This document shows, one piece after another, positions 1 through 6,941 of a stretch of DNA of 8,632 nt. This stretch comes from Methanobacteriota archaeon (GTDB lineage Archaea; Thermoplasmatota; Poseidoniia; Poseidoniales; Poseidoniaceae). The stretch is taken from contig WTIV01000258.1 of assembly GCA_011525095.1 (NCBI GenBank), forward strand, positions 1-8,632. The letters run 5' to 3'. The notes under the pieces are model-generated. The model was not told where the DNA came from and ran no database searches. It saw only the letters and a list, made by a program, of their open reading frames with translations. The position numbers and the translations under genes are program-made. Within the stretch, counting starts at the first letter, position 1. Each line of letters starts with the position of its first letter.

Positions 1-3000
1 ATGTCACACCGAATATCACGATTACCAGATATGATACTAGACTGAACATATTTGCTGAGTCAGGACTCATTTGAGGAGGTACACCCAGAATTACTCCAAT
101 CATACCCAGAATAGGCATTGCCAATATTATTGTTAACTGACGCTTAGCATTCGATAGGACATCAAAGTGGTCGCTGTACAAAGTACTGATTCCCTTTCTT
201 GCGCGTTGATAATCCTCGTGGATTAACTGGAATTCCACAGTTGACTTCCATGTCATGATCCAAACCCAGAGAGCAGCTAAGAAGAGAATCACAGGACCTC
301 CCCAATCGCTAGAAATTAAGTCCATGAGATGGAAAGCGAATCCAAGGCCAAGCACACCAGAATATACTGCAGCCAATCTAAATTTGTCATTTTGCCCAAC
401 TAGTCTTAGCAGACCGACAGATGCACCGATCAAGACTAGAACTGCTATGAATGACACAGTCACACCAGGAGACCACGAGTTTACCGACGTCTCTCTTGTT
501 ATTGATTTCGGCTCAATGGGGGCTCCATTCCAATCCATACCCTCTACCGTTAGTTCACACTTGACATCGGTTGATTGTGCCCACCAGTCTAAGTGGTCGC
601 TTTCTATTTCCCATTGAATTGTCGTCGAATAGTCACCAGGCATCATGCCATGAGAATAAACTGGGTCGGTCACTTGAACACCCTCACAAACCAGTGTGGA
701 CGTGACATCCAAAGCAACAGAAGTCCCAATGTTGCTTACTGTGGCTGTGATAATCGAAGTCGTGCCTTCCATCAAATCCTCAGACCCATAATCGAATTCA
801 GAAATAGTGAGGAGTGCTTCGGTCTTGAAGTAGAATGAAAATGTTGCTTCAGTATACTCTGTGAACCCGTTATGCTCGTCTGGATGATATAATCTGAAAG
901 TTAGGTCATAACCGTCGTTTTTCAGAATATTTGGACGGTTCGGTGTATCAATCACGACCCTAAGTGGATTATCTGTAACATATTCCTGCCTCATTGGAAG
1001 TGATATCACCGAATGGGCACTACCTTCACAATCGTTTGATAGGTCGAGAATCTGATTCTCACCGTCGACCTCCAAAGCGAAAGACCAATTCCAATCACCT
1101 CCACCTAGGTTGAGAATAGATGTATTGATTCTTCTCTCAGCATCACACAATTCAATCATATACTCTACAGCAGAACTTCCAGCTAATCCCGGGATGTGTG
1201 ACCACGTAATCTCTTCAGTCATGTTTGAATTATCACTAGGCGGTAATCCAAGTTTGTAGTCTTGGTATGCGAATAGTCTTGACATCTTTAGTGCGGTTTC
1301 CGCAACTGCTGAACCTGTAACTTCAGAGTCGTTTGGAGTCAAAGTTACGCGCAGTAATGCTTCGGTGAAAATGTCTGGTTCGAACTTATCCGCAGTTACG
1401 GTGAAATTCAGCATAACATTGACTCCGACCGGCAAGAAGAGAGAATTTGGCGCAGGGTCTTCCAAGTTCCAATCTAAGGAATTAATTTCTAATCCGGGCT
1501 TCAAGATATCATAATCAACAGTCACAGTGACGTCTTTGTTTCCTACGTTCTTTACTTTCACTCGCCAGTCTACTTCGCTTTGCCGGCTGTATTTTGCTAC
1601 ATCTGGCCAGTCATCAAACTCGACTAAGAAAACTGGCGCAACAATGAGTTGAATAGTTCTTGCAGCAAGGAAATCGCCGTTATTTGCATGGTACAATGAG
1701 ATGGTTACATTGTGAACATCTCCGTTTGCCAGTAAAGAAGTTCCACCTAATGCAGGGACGTTAACTGTCAAATCATTTTGTAGAGTACCGTCGATTGGAA
1801 GAGTAATCTGGTCTTGCTCCCAACTATGGCTCCATCCTCCCTCAATTACAGCAGACACGTTCAGGAACTCTTCCAAGTTACCAGTATTGTTGAACGTAAC
1901 TTGTATTACCTCATCGACACCCGGAGTAACCGATATCAATTGCTGTACTTCGATTGCCAAGGCGTGATCTTCAGTTACGTTAGCAACTACACTAGCGGAT
2001 AAATTCATGCCTCCGATTGCTTTTACCCACAGAGTAACCATGTGAAGCTCGTCAGCACTTGCTTCGAAATCAGGATTCAGGCGTATTTTTACAGCCTCCG
2101 AGTAGCCTGGGCCCACCACAACTTCTGTTGGCGATTCTAGTATGAAGTCAACATCGTTTGCTTGGGTATCGTCCAGCCATACTGAATAGGTAGTTGCAAC
2201 GTTCCCTGTATTATTGATGTAAACTCTAGTCAGGGGGGCCTCGTACGGCGATAAGTCAACTGTATGATTGGTAGGAATTAGTTCGAAGTTAATCGATTCC
2301 TCAACTCGAATGTAGATTGTACTGAGAGAGATTAATTCGCCTGACTCTCTATCCTCCGTCCTTATTGTCAAGGGTTGCATTGTGTCTGCCGGGGCCTGTG
2401 GGTCGGTGGTTACTCTCAGTGTGACGTTGGAAATGTGGGCATCCCCTGTTGTTGGATGGTCGGACATTGAAGGAGTAAGATTCGCAATAATTGATGGGTT
2501 TGAAGGATCTGTTGTCTCAAGTACAGCAGACCATAATTCCGGCAGGTCGTCAACAATTGACAGTCTGTAAGATGACATGTTGTTACCAGTGTTAGCAAAC
2601 CTCAAAGTGAAGTTTGTTTGATTTCCGACATCGGCATCAAGCGGGCCTTCGGTTACAATCTTACCATCAGTAATGCTAGGCACTACAATTCTAATGTCCC
2701 TAGTCAGGCCATCAGAAATCAATCCGTTGAAGGAAGAGGATAAGCCGCTTGAGACCACAGGTGTTGCAGTAACTGAGACAGTTACTTCTCCTGCCATAGG
2801 CAGTTCGTCAGTTGGCCCATCTATTGCTAGGAACGATTGAAGGCTTTGACCAATCTGTAGATTAGTGACTGTGCTTGGAGTTACGTCTGTACCCCACCTC
2901 ATTCCTTCGTTAACGCCGCCCGGGCTAAGCGCCGCAAAGGTAGGAGTCGATGTTGTAATATCTGCATCGATTCCCCCAGAAACACCTCCTCCTAGGTTGT

Positions 3001-4642
3001 GCCTTACCTCCACAGATAGGGATACGATTTTATCGATTCCACCAGTTCCGTTTGCGTCGAGAATTTCCTGAGCGGTAAGTTCAATCAGATCTAGTTCAGG
3101 ATTAGGATCGACAGCAATGACAGGTCTAACTTCGAGTTCTACCTGTCCTAGCGTAGGGACGCCACCGCCAACAGGCGTTGCAGAAACCCAGAGATTCAGA
3201 ACGTCACCGTTTGCATTTCGTTCTGCTGGATCAAGAGGTGACGAAATTGGTGCAGGCGTAACCAATATCGGAATAGAAACGTTTTCCCCAACTCCTAGGA
3301 CGCCTGTTGTGCTAACTGTTGACTCGATGACCCAATTATCAGCAGCTGAAGAAAGACCGGCTTCTACATTGAATGCCGATGGCACATTTCCAGAATTAAG
3401 TAAAGAGAACATCGAGGTGTTCTGCGTCCCGGGTACGACGAAATATTTCGGCTCATCTGGAGTTGTTGTAGCTTGATATTGGTCACCCACCATCACATGC
3501 CCAACACTTCTAGCGGTGTAGGAACCATTAGCGCTGGAGAGGTTTAGGTATACATTCTCAATTGTTGGCTTGACTGCATTTGTTGGAACGGTGACTGGAA
3601 CGAAGATGTTTCTGCTGCCACCGGCTGCGACGGAAATCGAAGAACCGTCCTGAGAATTATCATGCCATCCCAAATCCGAGCCAAGTTCGATAACTAGGTT
3701 GTCTGCATCACCAAGGTTGGTTACAACATAGAGAACGTTGGTTGTAGCACCAGGTTCGATGGATCTGTCATTTGGTGTAGACAGGTCTACGATGTAATTG
3801 GAGAATGTTACAGTCGAAACATCAGCGACTAACTCGTTTGTCCAGGATGTTCCGTTGAATATAATCCTAGAAACCATTGTCCAAGAACCAAGCATAGAAG
3901 AAGCATCGAATGTAGCAGATATCGCTTGACCCGAAGCAGGTGTTAGCAAATTTCCTGGCTCCAGCAATAATGTCCCTGAGCCGCCTACTTGGTCAGACCA
4001 AACTGAAAATTGGTTAGAAGGATTGGAATTCTCTGTGAAATTGATTTCATATACTGCAGTTAGGTCCGTAACTCCATCATTTCTGACGGTCACTTCGTAT
4101 GTGTGAGAAGTGTGACCTAATCTTAGGTCAGTAAAGCCAGGTGTAGGCCCTGGGACATTGTGCCCTAGAATTATACCTTCATTTTGGATCTTTACATCGA
4201 AATCTATCTCCATTTCATTGTTCGTATTATCTGAATCCGACGAAGAAACCACTCTAGCAATCAATGTTTGGTCATCACCGGATGATGCAGTCCAGTCGTA
4301 TAGAATAGGGTTAGTTGTTGACGCAGCACCTATCGTACCTAAGTCAATAGTTTGCAGAAGTGTAGGATTGCCAGCATTAGCTGTGGTCTCATGCAAAATC
4401 TGCAATGTTGCAGTTCCAGATGCAACGCCTATGTTCTGCACCACAATTCTGACTGTGTGAGTCGTAGGAGCGAGAATATTCTGCCCTGCGTCATCAATCG
4501 AACCTCCAGAAGAGAATGTCAACGCTGTTACCGAAAAATCTGGAGTTGTTCGGCCCGATGTAGCATCTACTGGTAAGATAGGCACAGAAACTTGCAGCAT
4601 TAGTATTGCAAGCATTGCAAAAGCAACTTTTCGTTCAGACAT
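1..4642 (-). CDS. Giant secreted CARDB/Ig-like repeat protein with C-terminal multi-span membrane domain (3' end outside window)
   Basis: The frame is open from the ATG at 4642 to the left edge: 1547 codons, checked codon by codon, with no stop. Residues 1-27 form a signal peptide (basic ERK, hydrophobic core, likely cleavage after VDA). Residues 28 to about 1390 are beta-strand-rich and full of Asn, Asp, Ser, Thr and Val. The turn motif N-x-G recurs near 69, 188, 308, 416, 684, 811, 919, 1032 and 1304, often as NTGN and mostly 108-127 residues apart, as expected of CARDB/NEW3-like beta-sandwiches; sequons (N-x-S/T) are frequent. The only cysteines are 1166, 1205, 1319 and 1362. Hydrophobic spans lie at about 1394-1415, 1423-1443, 1448-1465, 1503-1521 and 1532 onward, with a basic loop 1466-1502 predicted inside. 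It is probably a membrane-anchored surface protein; ligand and function are unknown. A GGGAGG ribosome site supports the start. The family name is inferred from pattern only. Confidence 0.93.
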   Translation of the reverse strand, partial: MSERKVAFAMLAILMLQVSVPILPVDATSGRTTPDFSVTALTFSSGGSIDDAGQNILAPTTHTVRIVVQNIGVASGTATLQILHETTANAGNPTLLQTIDLGTIGAASTTNPILYDWTASSGDDQTLIARVVSSSDSDNTNNEMEIDFDVKIQNEGIILGHNVPGPTPGFTDLRLGHTSHTYEVTVRNDGVTDLTAVYEINFTENSNPSNQFSVWSDQVGGSGTLLLEPGNLLTPASGQAISATFDASSMLGSWTMVSRIIFNGTSWTNELVADVSTVTFSNYIVDLSTPNDRSIEPGATTNVLYVVTNLGDADNLVIELGSDLGWHDNSQDGSSISVAAGGSRNIFVPVTVPTNAVKPTIENVYLNLSSANGSYTARSVGHVMVGDQYQATTTPDEPKYFVVPGTQNTSMFSLLNSGNVPSAFNVEAGLSSAADNWVIESTVSTTGVLGVGENVSIPILVTPAPISSPLDPAERNANGDVLNLWVSATPVGGGVPTLGQVELEVRPVIAVDPNPELDLIELTAQEILDANGTGGIDKIVSLSVEVRHNLGGGVSGGIDADITTSTPTFAALSPGGVNEGMRWGTDVTPSTVTNLQIGQSLQSFLAIDGPTDELPMAGEVTVSVTATPVVSSGLSSSFNGLISDGLTRDIRIVVPSITDGKIVTEGPLDADVGNQTNFTLRFANTGNNMSSYRLSIVDDLPELWSAVLETTDPSNPSIIANLTPSMSDHPTTGDAHISNVTLRVTTDPQAPADTMQPLTIRTEDRESGELISLSTIYIRVEESINFELIPTNHTVDLSPYEAPLTRVYINNTGNVATTYSVWLDDTQANDVDFILESPTEVVVGPGYSEAVKIRLNPDFEASADELHMVTLWVKAIGGMNLSASVVANVTEDHALAIEVQQLISVTPGVDEVIQVTFNNTGNLEEFLNVSAVIEGGWSHSWEQDQITLPIDGTLQNDLTVNVPALGGTSLLANGDVHNVTISLYHANNGDFLAARTIQLIVAPVFLVEFDDWPDVAKYSRQSEVDWRVKVKNVGNKDVTVTVDYDILKPGLEINSLDWNLEDPAPNSLFLPVGVNVMLNFTVTADKFEPDIFTEALLRVTLTPNDSEVTGSAVAETALKMSRLFAYQDYKLGLPPSDNSNMTEEITWSHIPGLAGSSAVEYMIELCDAERRINTSILNLGGGDWNWSFALEVDGENQILDLSNDCEGSAHSVISLPMRQEYVTDNPLRVVIDTPNRPNILKNDGYDLTFRLYHPDEHNGFTEYTEATFSFYFKTEALLTISEFDYGSEDLMEGTTSIITATVSNIGTSVALDVTSTLVCEGVQVTDPVYSHGMMPGDYSTTIQWEIESDHLDWWAQSTDVKCELTVEGMDWNGAPIEPKSITRETSVNSWSPGVTVSFIAVLVLIGASVGLLRLVGQNDKFRLAAVYSGVLGLGFAFHLMDLISSDWGGPVILFLAALWVWIMTWKSTVEFQLIHEDYQRARKGISTLYSDHFDVLSNAKRQLTIILAMPILGMIGVILGVPPQMSPDSANMFSLVSYLVIVIFGVT

Positions 4643-5060
4643 CTGCCATGCCTCCCTTGAATGCATGAATTTGTACCGACTTGCCTTGCCTAGTCCACAC
4701 CGCAAGTAGTTGCTCCATGAGTTGATTGTGCACTTCGTTTGCAATCCCGAGGCGCCTTCTCTCTTCCCAGAGGAGGAGTTGTTCTGCTTGAGTTAATACT
4801 CCATCCTTAAGATAGAGTTCGAGCGTTCGCCTGTAAGAGTCACGGTCTGAGACGGCGTAGACAATCTCGTCGCCAGGAAGAGTGTCTGCCCTGTCCTGCA
4901 AAATATTGCCGAGGTTCAATGCTTCCTCATATGATAGATTTCTACGGTCTAAATCGCTCTGAATACTCGAGGCGATTTCTTGTAGCGAGTACCGAGTTGT
5001 AGCCTTGTGGATTTGCCGCATAAACTTGCGACATCTCCTAGACATACGTGCACCTGCCAT
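4635..5060 (-). CDS. Small soluble helical protein, possibly TerB-like, coupled to the giant surface protein
   Basis: This is a 141-residue protein with no signal peptide or membrane segment. Residues 1-40 are basic (MSRRCRKF, then further Arg/Lys). Residues 41-60 look helical. Residues 81-119 (ELYLKDGVLTQAEQLL, then a basic turn, RLGIANEVHNQLMEQLL) follow the pattern of an acidic loop and paired helices seen in TerB-type or EF-hand-like helical repeats; this resemblance is from memory of family patterns and is weak. Its stop overlaps the start of the giant gene by 8 bases (ATGTCTGA), so the two are almost certainly co-translated. The ATG at 5060 lies 27 bases from a TATA-like box, which suits a leaderless message; an alternative ATG follows five codons later (5045). 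I cannot assign a function. A cytoplasmic partner or regulator of the giant membrane protein is inferred only from coupling. Confidence 0.85.
   Translation of the reverse strand: MAGARMSRRCRKFMRQIHKATTRYSLQEIASSIQSDLDRRNLSYEEALNLGNILQDRADTLPGDEIVYAVSDRDSYRRTLELYLKDGVLTQAEQLLLWEERRRLGIANEVHNQLMEQLLAVWTRQGKSVQIHAFKGGMADV
4651..4656 (-). promoter_or_regulatory. Shine-Dalgarno site for the giant surface-protein gene
   Basis: The minus strand reads GGGAGG eight bases before the ATG at 4642, a strong match to the archaeal anti-Shine-Dalgarno sequence. It lies inside the end of the upstream 141-codon gene. It therefore fixes the start at 4642 and indicates internal initiation or translational coupling rather than a separate promoter. 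Confidence 0.75.
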
Positions 5061-5083
5061 GGAATATACTCTAAACCGGGCGG

Positions 5084-5091
5084 ATTATAAG
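5084..5091 (-). promoter_or_regulatory. TATA box for the minus-strand operon (leaderless transcript)
   Basis: The minus strand reads CTTATAAT, centred about 27 bases upstream of the ATG at 5060. Archaeal transcription starts roughly 25-27 bases after the TATA centre, so the message would begin at or beside the start codon. No Shine-Dalgarno site precedes this ATG, which agrees with a leaderless start. Confidence 0.6.
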
Positions 5092-5146
5092 ACAATCGCC
5101 AACACACCTAGTTTTTATGCAAAACGCAGTGTAATTCAAGCAAAAT

Positions 5147-5154
5147 GCATAAAT
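5147..5154 (+). promoter_or_regulatory. Candidate TATA box for the peroxiredoxin operon
   Basis: GCATAAAT would place the transcript start near 5177, about 13 bases before the first in-frame ATG (5191) and about 52 before the second (5230). No clear Shine-Dalgarno site precedes either ATG, so the box mildly favours 5191. It is the best TATA-like match in the correct orientation, but the sequence is short and the call tentative. Confidence 0.4.
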
Positions 5155-5190
5155 GCTCTACTGCGAGAAATCAGAGTTCAGAAACCCTAG

Positions 5191-5715
5191 ATGAAAGCCT
5201 TGATTTGGGTCAACTTCTTCGGATTTACCATGGCAGAAGCAATTACACTTGAAACCGGAGAAAAATCACCATCTTTTGACGCACTTGATTCCAAAGGCGA
5301 GAGACATAATCTCGAAGAAATATTACATTCAGGTCAGAAGGTAATCCTTTACTTCTACCCACGAGATTCGACCCCAGGCTGCACTGTACAAGCATGTGAC
5401 TTTAGAGATGATATGGCTAAGTTAACCGCTCATGGATACAAGGTATTTGGGGTCTCAAAGGACTCAGAGAAAAGCCATGAAAATTTCATAACAAAGCAGG
5501 AACTTAACTTCCCCCTTCTAATGGACGAAGATGGATCTATCCACGAAGCGTTCGGAACATGGAGAATGAAGAAGAATTACGGCAAAGAGTACATGGGATG
5601 TGCTCGTTCTACATTCGTAATCGGGGAAGATGGAAACCTTATCTTTGCAAGATACAATGTGAAAGCGAAAGGGCATGTAGCTATGCTTACCCGAGAGTTG
5701 GGAATTGATGAGTGA
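5191..5715 (+). CDS. bcp: PrxQ/Bcp-type thiol peroxiredoxin
   Basis: This cytoplasmic peroxidase family reduces hydrogen peroxide and organic hydroperoxides using a thioredoxin-like donor. The thioredoxin fold carries the signature YFYPRDSTPGCTVQAC: peroxidatic Cys64 with resolving Cys69 five residues on, the CX4C arrangement of atypical two-Cys PrxQ. The conserved Arg is 139 in CARSTFVI. A third Cys (137) is unusual next to it. The start is uncertain. The ATG at 5191 directly follows an in-frame TAG and is the first ATG after the candidate TATA box. The ATG at 5230 gives 161 residues beginning MAEAITLETGEKSP, closer to the family's usual N-terminus and length; the extra 13 residues are hydrophobic but too short for a signal peptide. 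It is the first gene of a three-gene operon, overlapping the next by 8 bases. Confidence 0.93.
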   Translation: MKALIWVNFFGFTMAEAITLETGEKSPSFDALDSKGERHNLEEILHSGQKVILYFYPRDSTPGCTVQACDFRDDMAKLTAHGYKVFGVSKDSEKSHENFITKQELNFPLLMDEDGSIHEAFGTWRMKKNYGKEYMGCARSTFVIGEDGNLIFARYNVKAKGHVAMLTRELGIDE

Positions 5716-6175
5716 TTCCAAAAATCAAAAGATCGTGTTGCAAAGTAATGCGATTGCATGGGAACCATGCTTGATTTTGTCAGACTCAATCGGCAGTGGA
5801 ACCAATATTGGTGCACTCTCACACATCGGTTCAAATGTTACAATTGGCAAGGATTGTAGAATCCAAGGAAGTGTGTACATAGCAGATGGCTGTACCATTG
5901 GCAACGAGGTATTCATAGGACCCAATGCTACTCTAACAAACGATAGGTATCCCCCTTCAAGAGGTAAATGGAAACCTGTAATTGTGCAAAACAAAGTTGT
6001 AATCGGCGCCAATTCAACGATTGTCGCAGGGTCTGTCCTAAATGCAGAGTGCATTGTAGGAGCAGGGTCAGTAGTAACATCTGACGTACCAGCCAGAGAA
6101 GTATGGGCTGGTAATCCTGCTAGATTTATGATGACGTTAAGCGAATATAACGCAAAGAGGGATTTGGATGAGTAA
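5708..6175 (+). CDS. Hexapeptide-repeat (left-handed beta-helix) acetyltransferase, probably acting on a nucleotide sugar
   Basis: This 155-residue protein consists largely of imperfect hexapeptide repeats of the [LIV]-G-x4 type from about residue 28 to 124 (IGSGTN, IGSNVT, IGKDCR, IGNEVF, IGPNAT, IGANST, VGAGSV), the trimeric acyltransferase fold that binds acetyl-CoA between subunits. The insertion TNDRYPPSR at 77-85 and the end VWAGNPARF at 132-140 match the WbpD/WlbB and WxcM-N type of UDP-amino-sugar N-acetyltransferases. These act in surface polysaccharide or glycan synthesis. The exact sugar cannot be read from the sequence. The ATG at 5708 lies inside the peroxiredoxin gene (ATGAGTGA overlap); a TTG just before it is less likely. 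The stop overlaps the next gene in the same manner. Maltose- or galactoside-type O-acetyltransferases are the alternative. Confidence 0.92.
   Translation: MSDSKNQKIVLQSNAIAWEPCLILSDSIGSGTNIGALSHIGSNVTIGKDCRIQGSVYIADGCTIGNEVFIGPNATLTNDRYPPSRGKWKPVIVQNKVVIGANSTIVAGSVLNAECIVGAGSVVTSDVPAREVWAGNPARFMMTLSEYNAKRDLDE
6157..6162 (+). promoter_or_regulatory. Ribosome binding site of the flavin-reductase-like gene
   Basis: GAGGGA lies five bases before the ATG at 6168, within the end of the acetyltransferase gene. It supports the overlapping start, and with it the presence of the N-terminal helical extension in the protein. Confidence 0.55.
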
Positions 6176-6941
6176 AGTAGCAGTATGTGATTTTCTTCGC
6201 AAATGTTTGGAATATGCAGATGCATCTATCACTAGGAAAGAAAAGCGAGGTGATGATTCAGAAATCATCGCAGAGTGGCATGCTTATCGTAACTATACGC
6301 AGTATGCCCTAGAAGAGGTTGAGAAGGGCGATTTGGACCATTGGTTTGTTCGGGACTATTCTCAAGCAGAGATAGAAATTGATGTTGAAGACCTTGATCA
6401 CAAATCGAGGTCGATGTGGTTCTCTGCAGCAGCTTCACCAAGACCTGTTGCCCTTGTTTCTACCCGTAATGGTGAGCGAGAAAATGTGGCACCAATGACG
6501 AGTGTGTCGATGGTATCTACGACCCCACCGTTAGCGGTGATGTCACTATCTAGGAATAGAGAAGGAAAGATGAGAGATACTTATCTAAATCTCATCGAGA
6601 CTAAGGAATGTGAATTACAATTCTTGGCACCAACTATGAGGGCTGCAAAAGATGTTGATCTCGCTAGCAAGCCGATTGAAGGTAGCGAATGGGATTTAAT
6701 CGATTTAGAGGGGCCAGTTCACCCACAAGCAGTTGTCATCATGAAGTGTAGACTAGTAGAAGATAGAGCACTTCCTGAAGGAGCTGTAGCAAGACTCGTT
6801 ACTCTGAGAGTTGAGAAGTTAATCGTTCCATTTGAACAGCCCCCAGAGGACGGTTTAGCTTTACTTTGCCAGCACGGAATGGATAAGTTAACTCCGACAC
6901 CAATGGATTGGACCCATACTGCTACTCATCACAAGAGATGA
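6168..6941 (+). CDS. Flavin-reductase-like FMN-binding protein with N-terminal helical extension
   Basis: The protein has 257 residues. Residues 80-225 match the flavin reductase-like (split-barrel FMN-binding) family: SPRPVALVSTRNGERENVAPMT at 90-111 is the usual P-R-P-[IV]-A-[LW]-V-S-T flavin-contacting segment, followed by TPPLAVMSLSR (119-129) and the helix KMRDTYLNLIETKECELQF (134-152), where the family commonly reads K-D-T-x-x-N-I-x-x-x-x-E-F. Such proteins bind FMN and reduce it with NAD(P)H or act as oxidoreductase partners; the substrate here is unknown. Residues 1-75 are an additional charged helical region (LEYADASITRKEKRGDD, then EWHAYRNYTQYALEEV) that is not part of the family core. 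The start overlaps the preceding stop by 8 bases (ATGAGTAA) and has a GAGGGA site. The 3' end overlaps the convergent epimerase gene by 13 bases. Confidence 0.88.
   Translation: MSKVAVCDFLRKCLEYADASITRKEKRGDDSEIIAEWHAYRNYTQYALEEVEKGDLDHWFVRDYSQAEIEIDVEDLDHKSRSMWFSAAASPRPVALVSTRNGERENVAPMTSVSMVSTTPPLAVMSLSRNREGKMRDTYLNLIETKECELQFLAPTMRAAKDVDLASKPIEGSEWDLIDLEGPVHPQAVVIMKCRLVEDRALPEGAVARLVTLRVEKLIVPFEQPPEDGLALLCQHGMDKLTPTPMDWTHTATHHKR

Larger units (their letters stand above)
5061..5190. promoter_or_regulatory. Divergent intergenic promoter region
   Basis: These 130 bases separate the minus-strand surface-protein operon from the plus-strand peroxiredoxin operon and are AT-rich compared with the flanking genes. 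Besides the TATA box at 5084-5091, the region holds TTTATGC at 5114-5120 and its reverse complement GCATAAA at 5147-5153. These form a 7-bp inverted repeat with a 26-base spacer; each arm can be read as a TATA-like box facing away from the other. The two operons could be co-regulated from here. Confidence 0.6.

Noticed and set aside
1..380. Possible type II secretion F / archaellum J-like membrane domain at the visible end of the giant protein
   Set aside because: Hydrophobic spans with a basic inner loop are reminiscent of it, but the loop (37 residues) is too short and no family motif is visible, so I left the domain unnamed.
255..838. Plus-strand open frames of 120 and 81 codons near the left end
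   Set aside because: They lie antisense to the giant minus-strand gene, whose membrane spans and cysteine-bearing domains read cleanly here. Their translations have no recognisable domain character.
2416..2598. Minus-strand 60-codon frame rich in Leu and Gln
   Set aside because: It is in a different frame from the giant gene, which is open and shows an NTGN repeat across the same bases; the short frame is an out-of-frame shadow.
3117..3476. Plus-strand 119-codon frame rich in Ser, Thr and Pro
   Set aside because: Its composition mirrors the antisense of a Val/Gly/Asn-rich repeat protein. It has no ribosome site or promoter and lies wholly inside the giant gene.
5725..6225. Minus-strand 166-codon frame opposite the acetyltransferase gene
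   Set aside because: The plus strand shows unmistakable hexapeptide repeats; the long antisense frame results from the codon pattern of those repeats.
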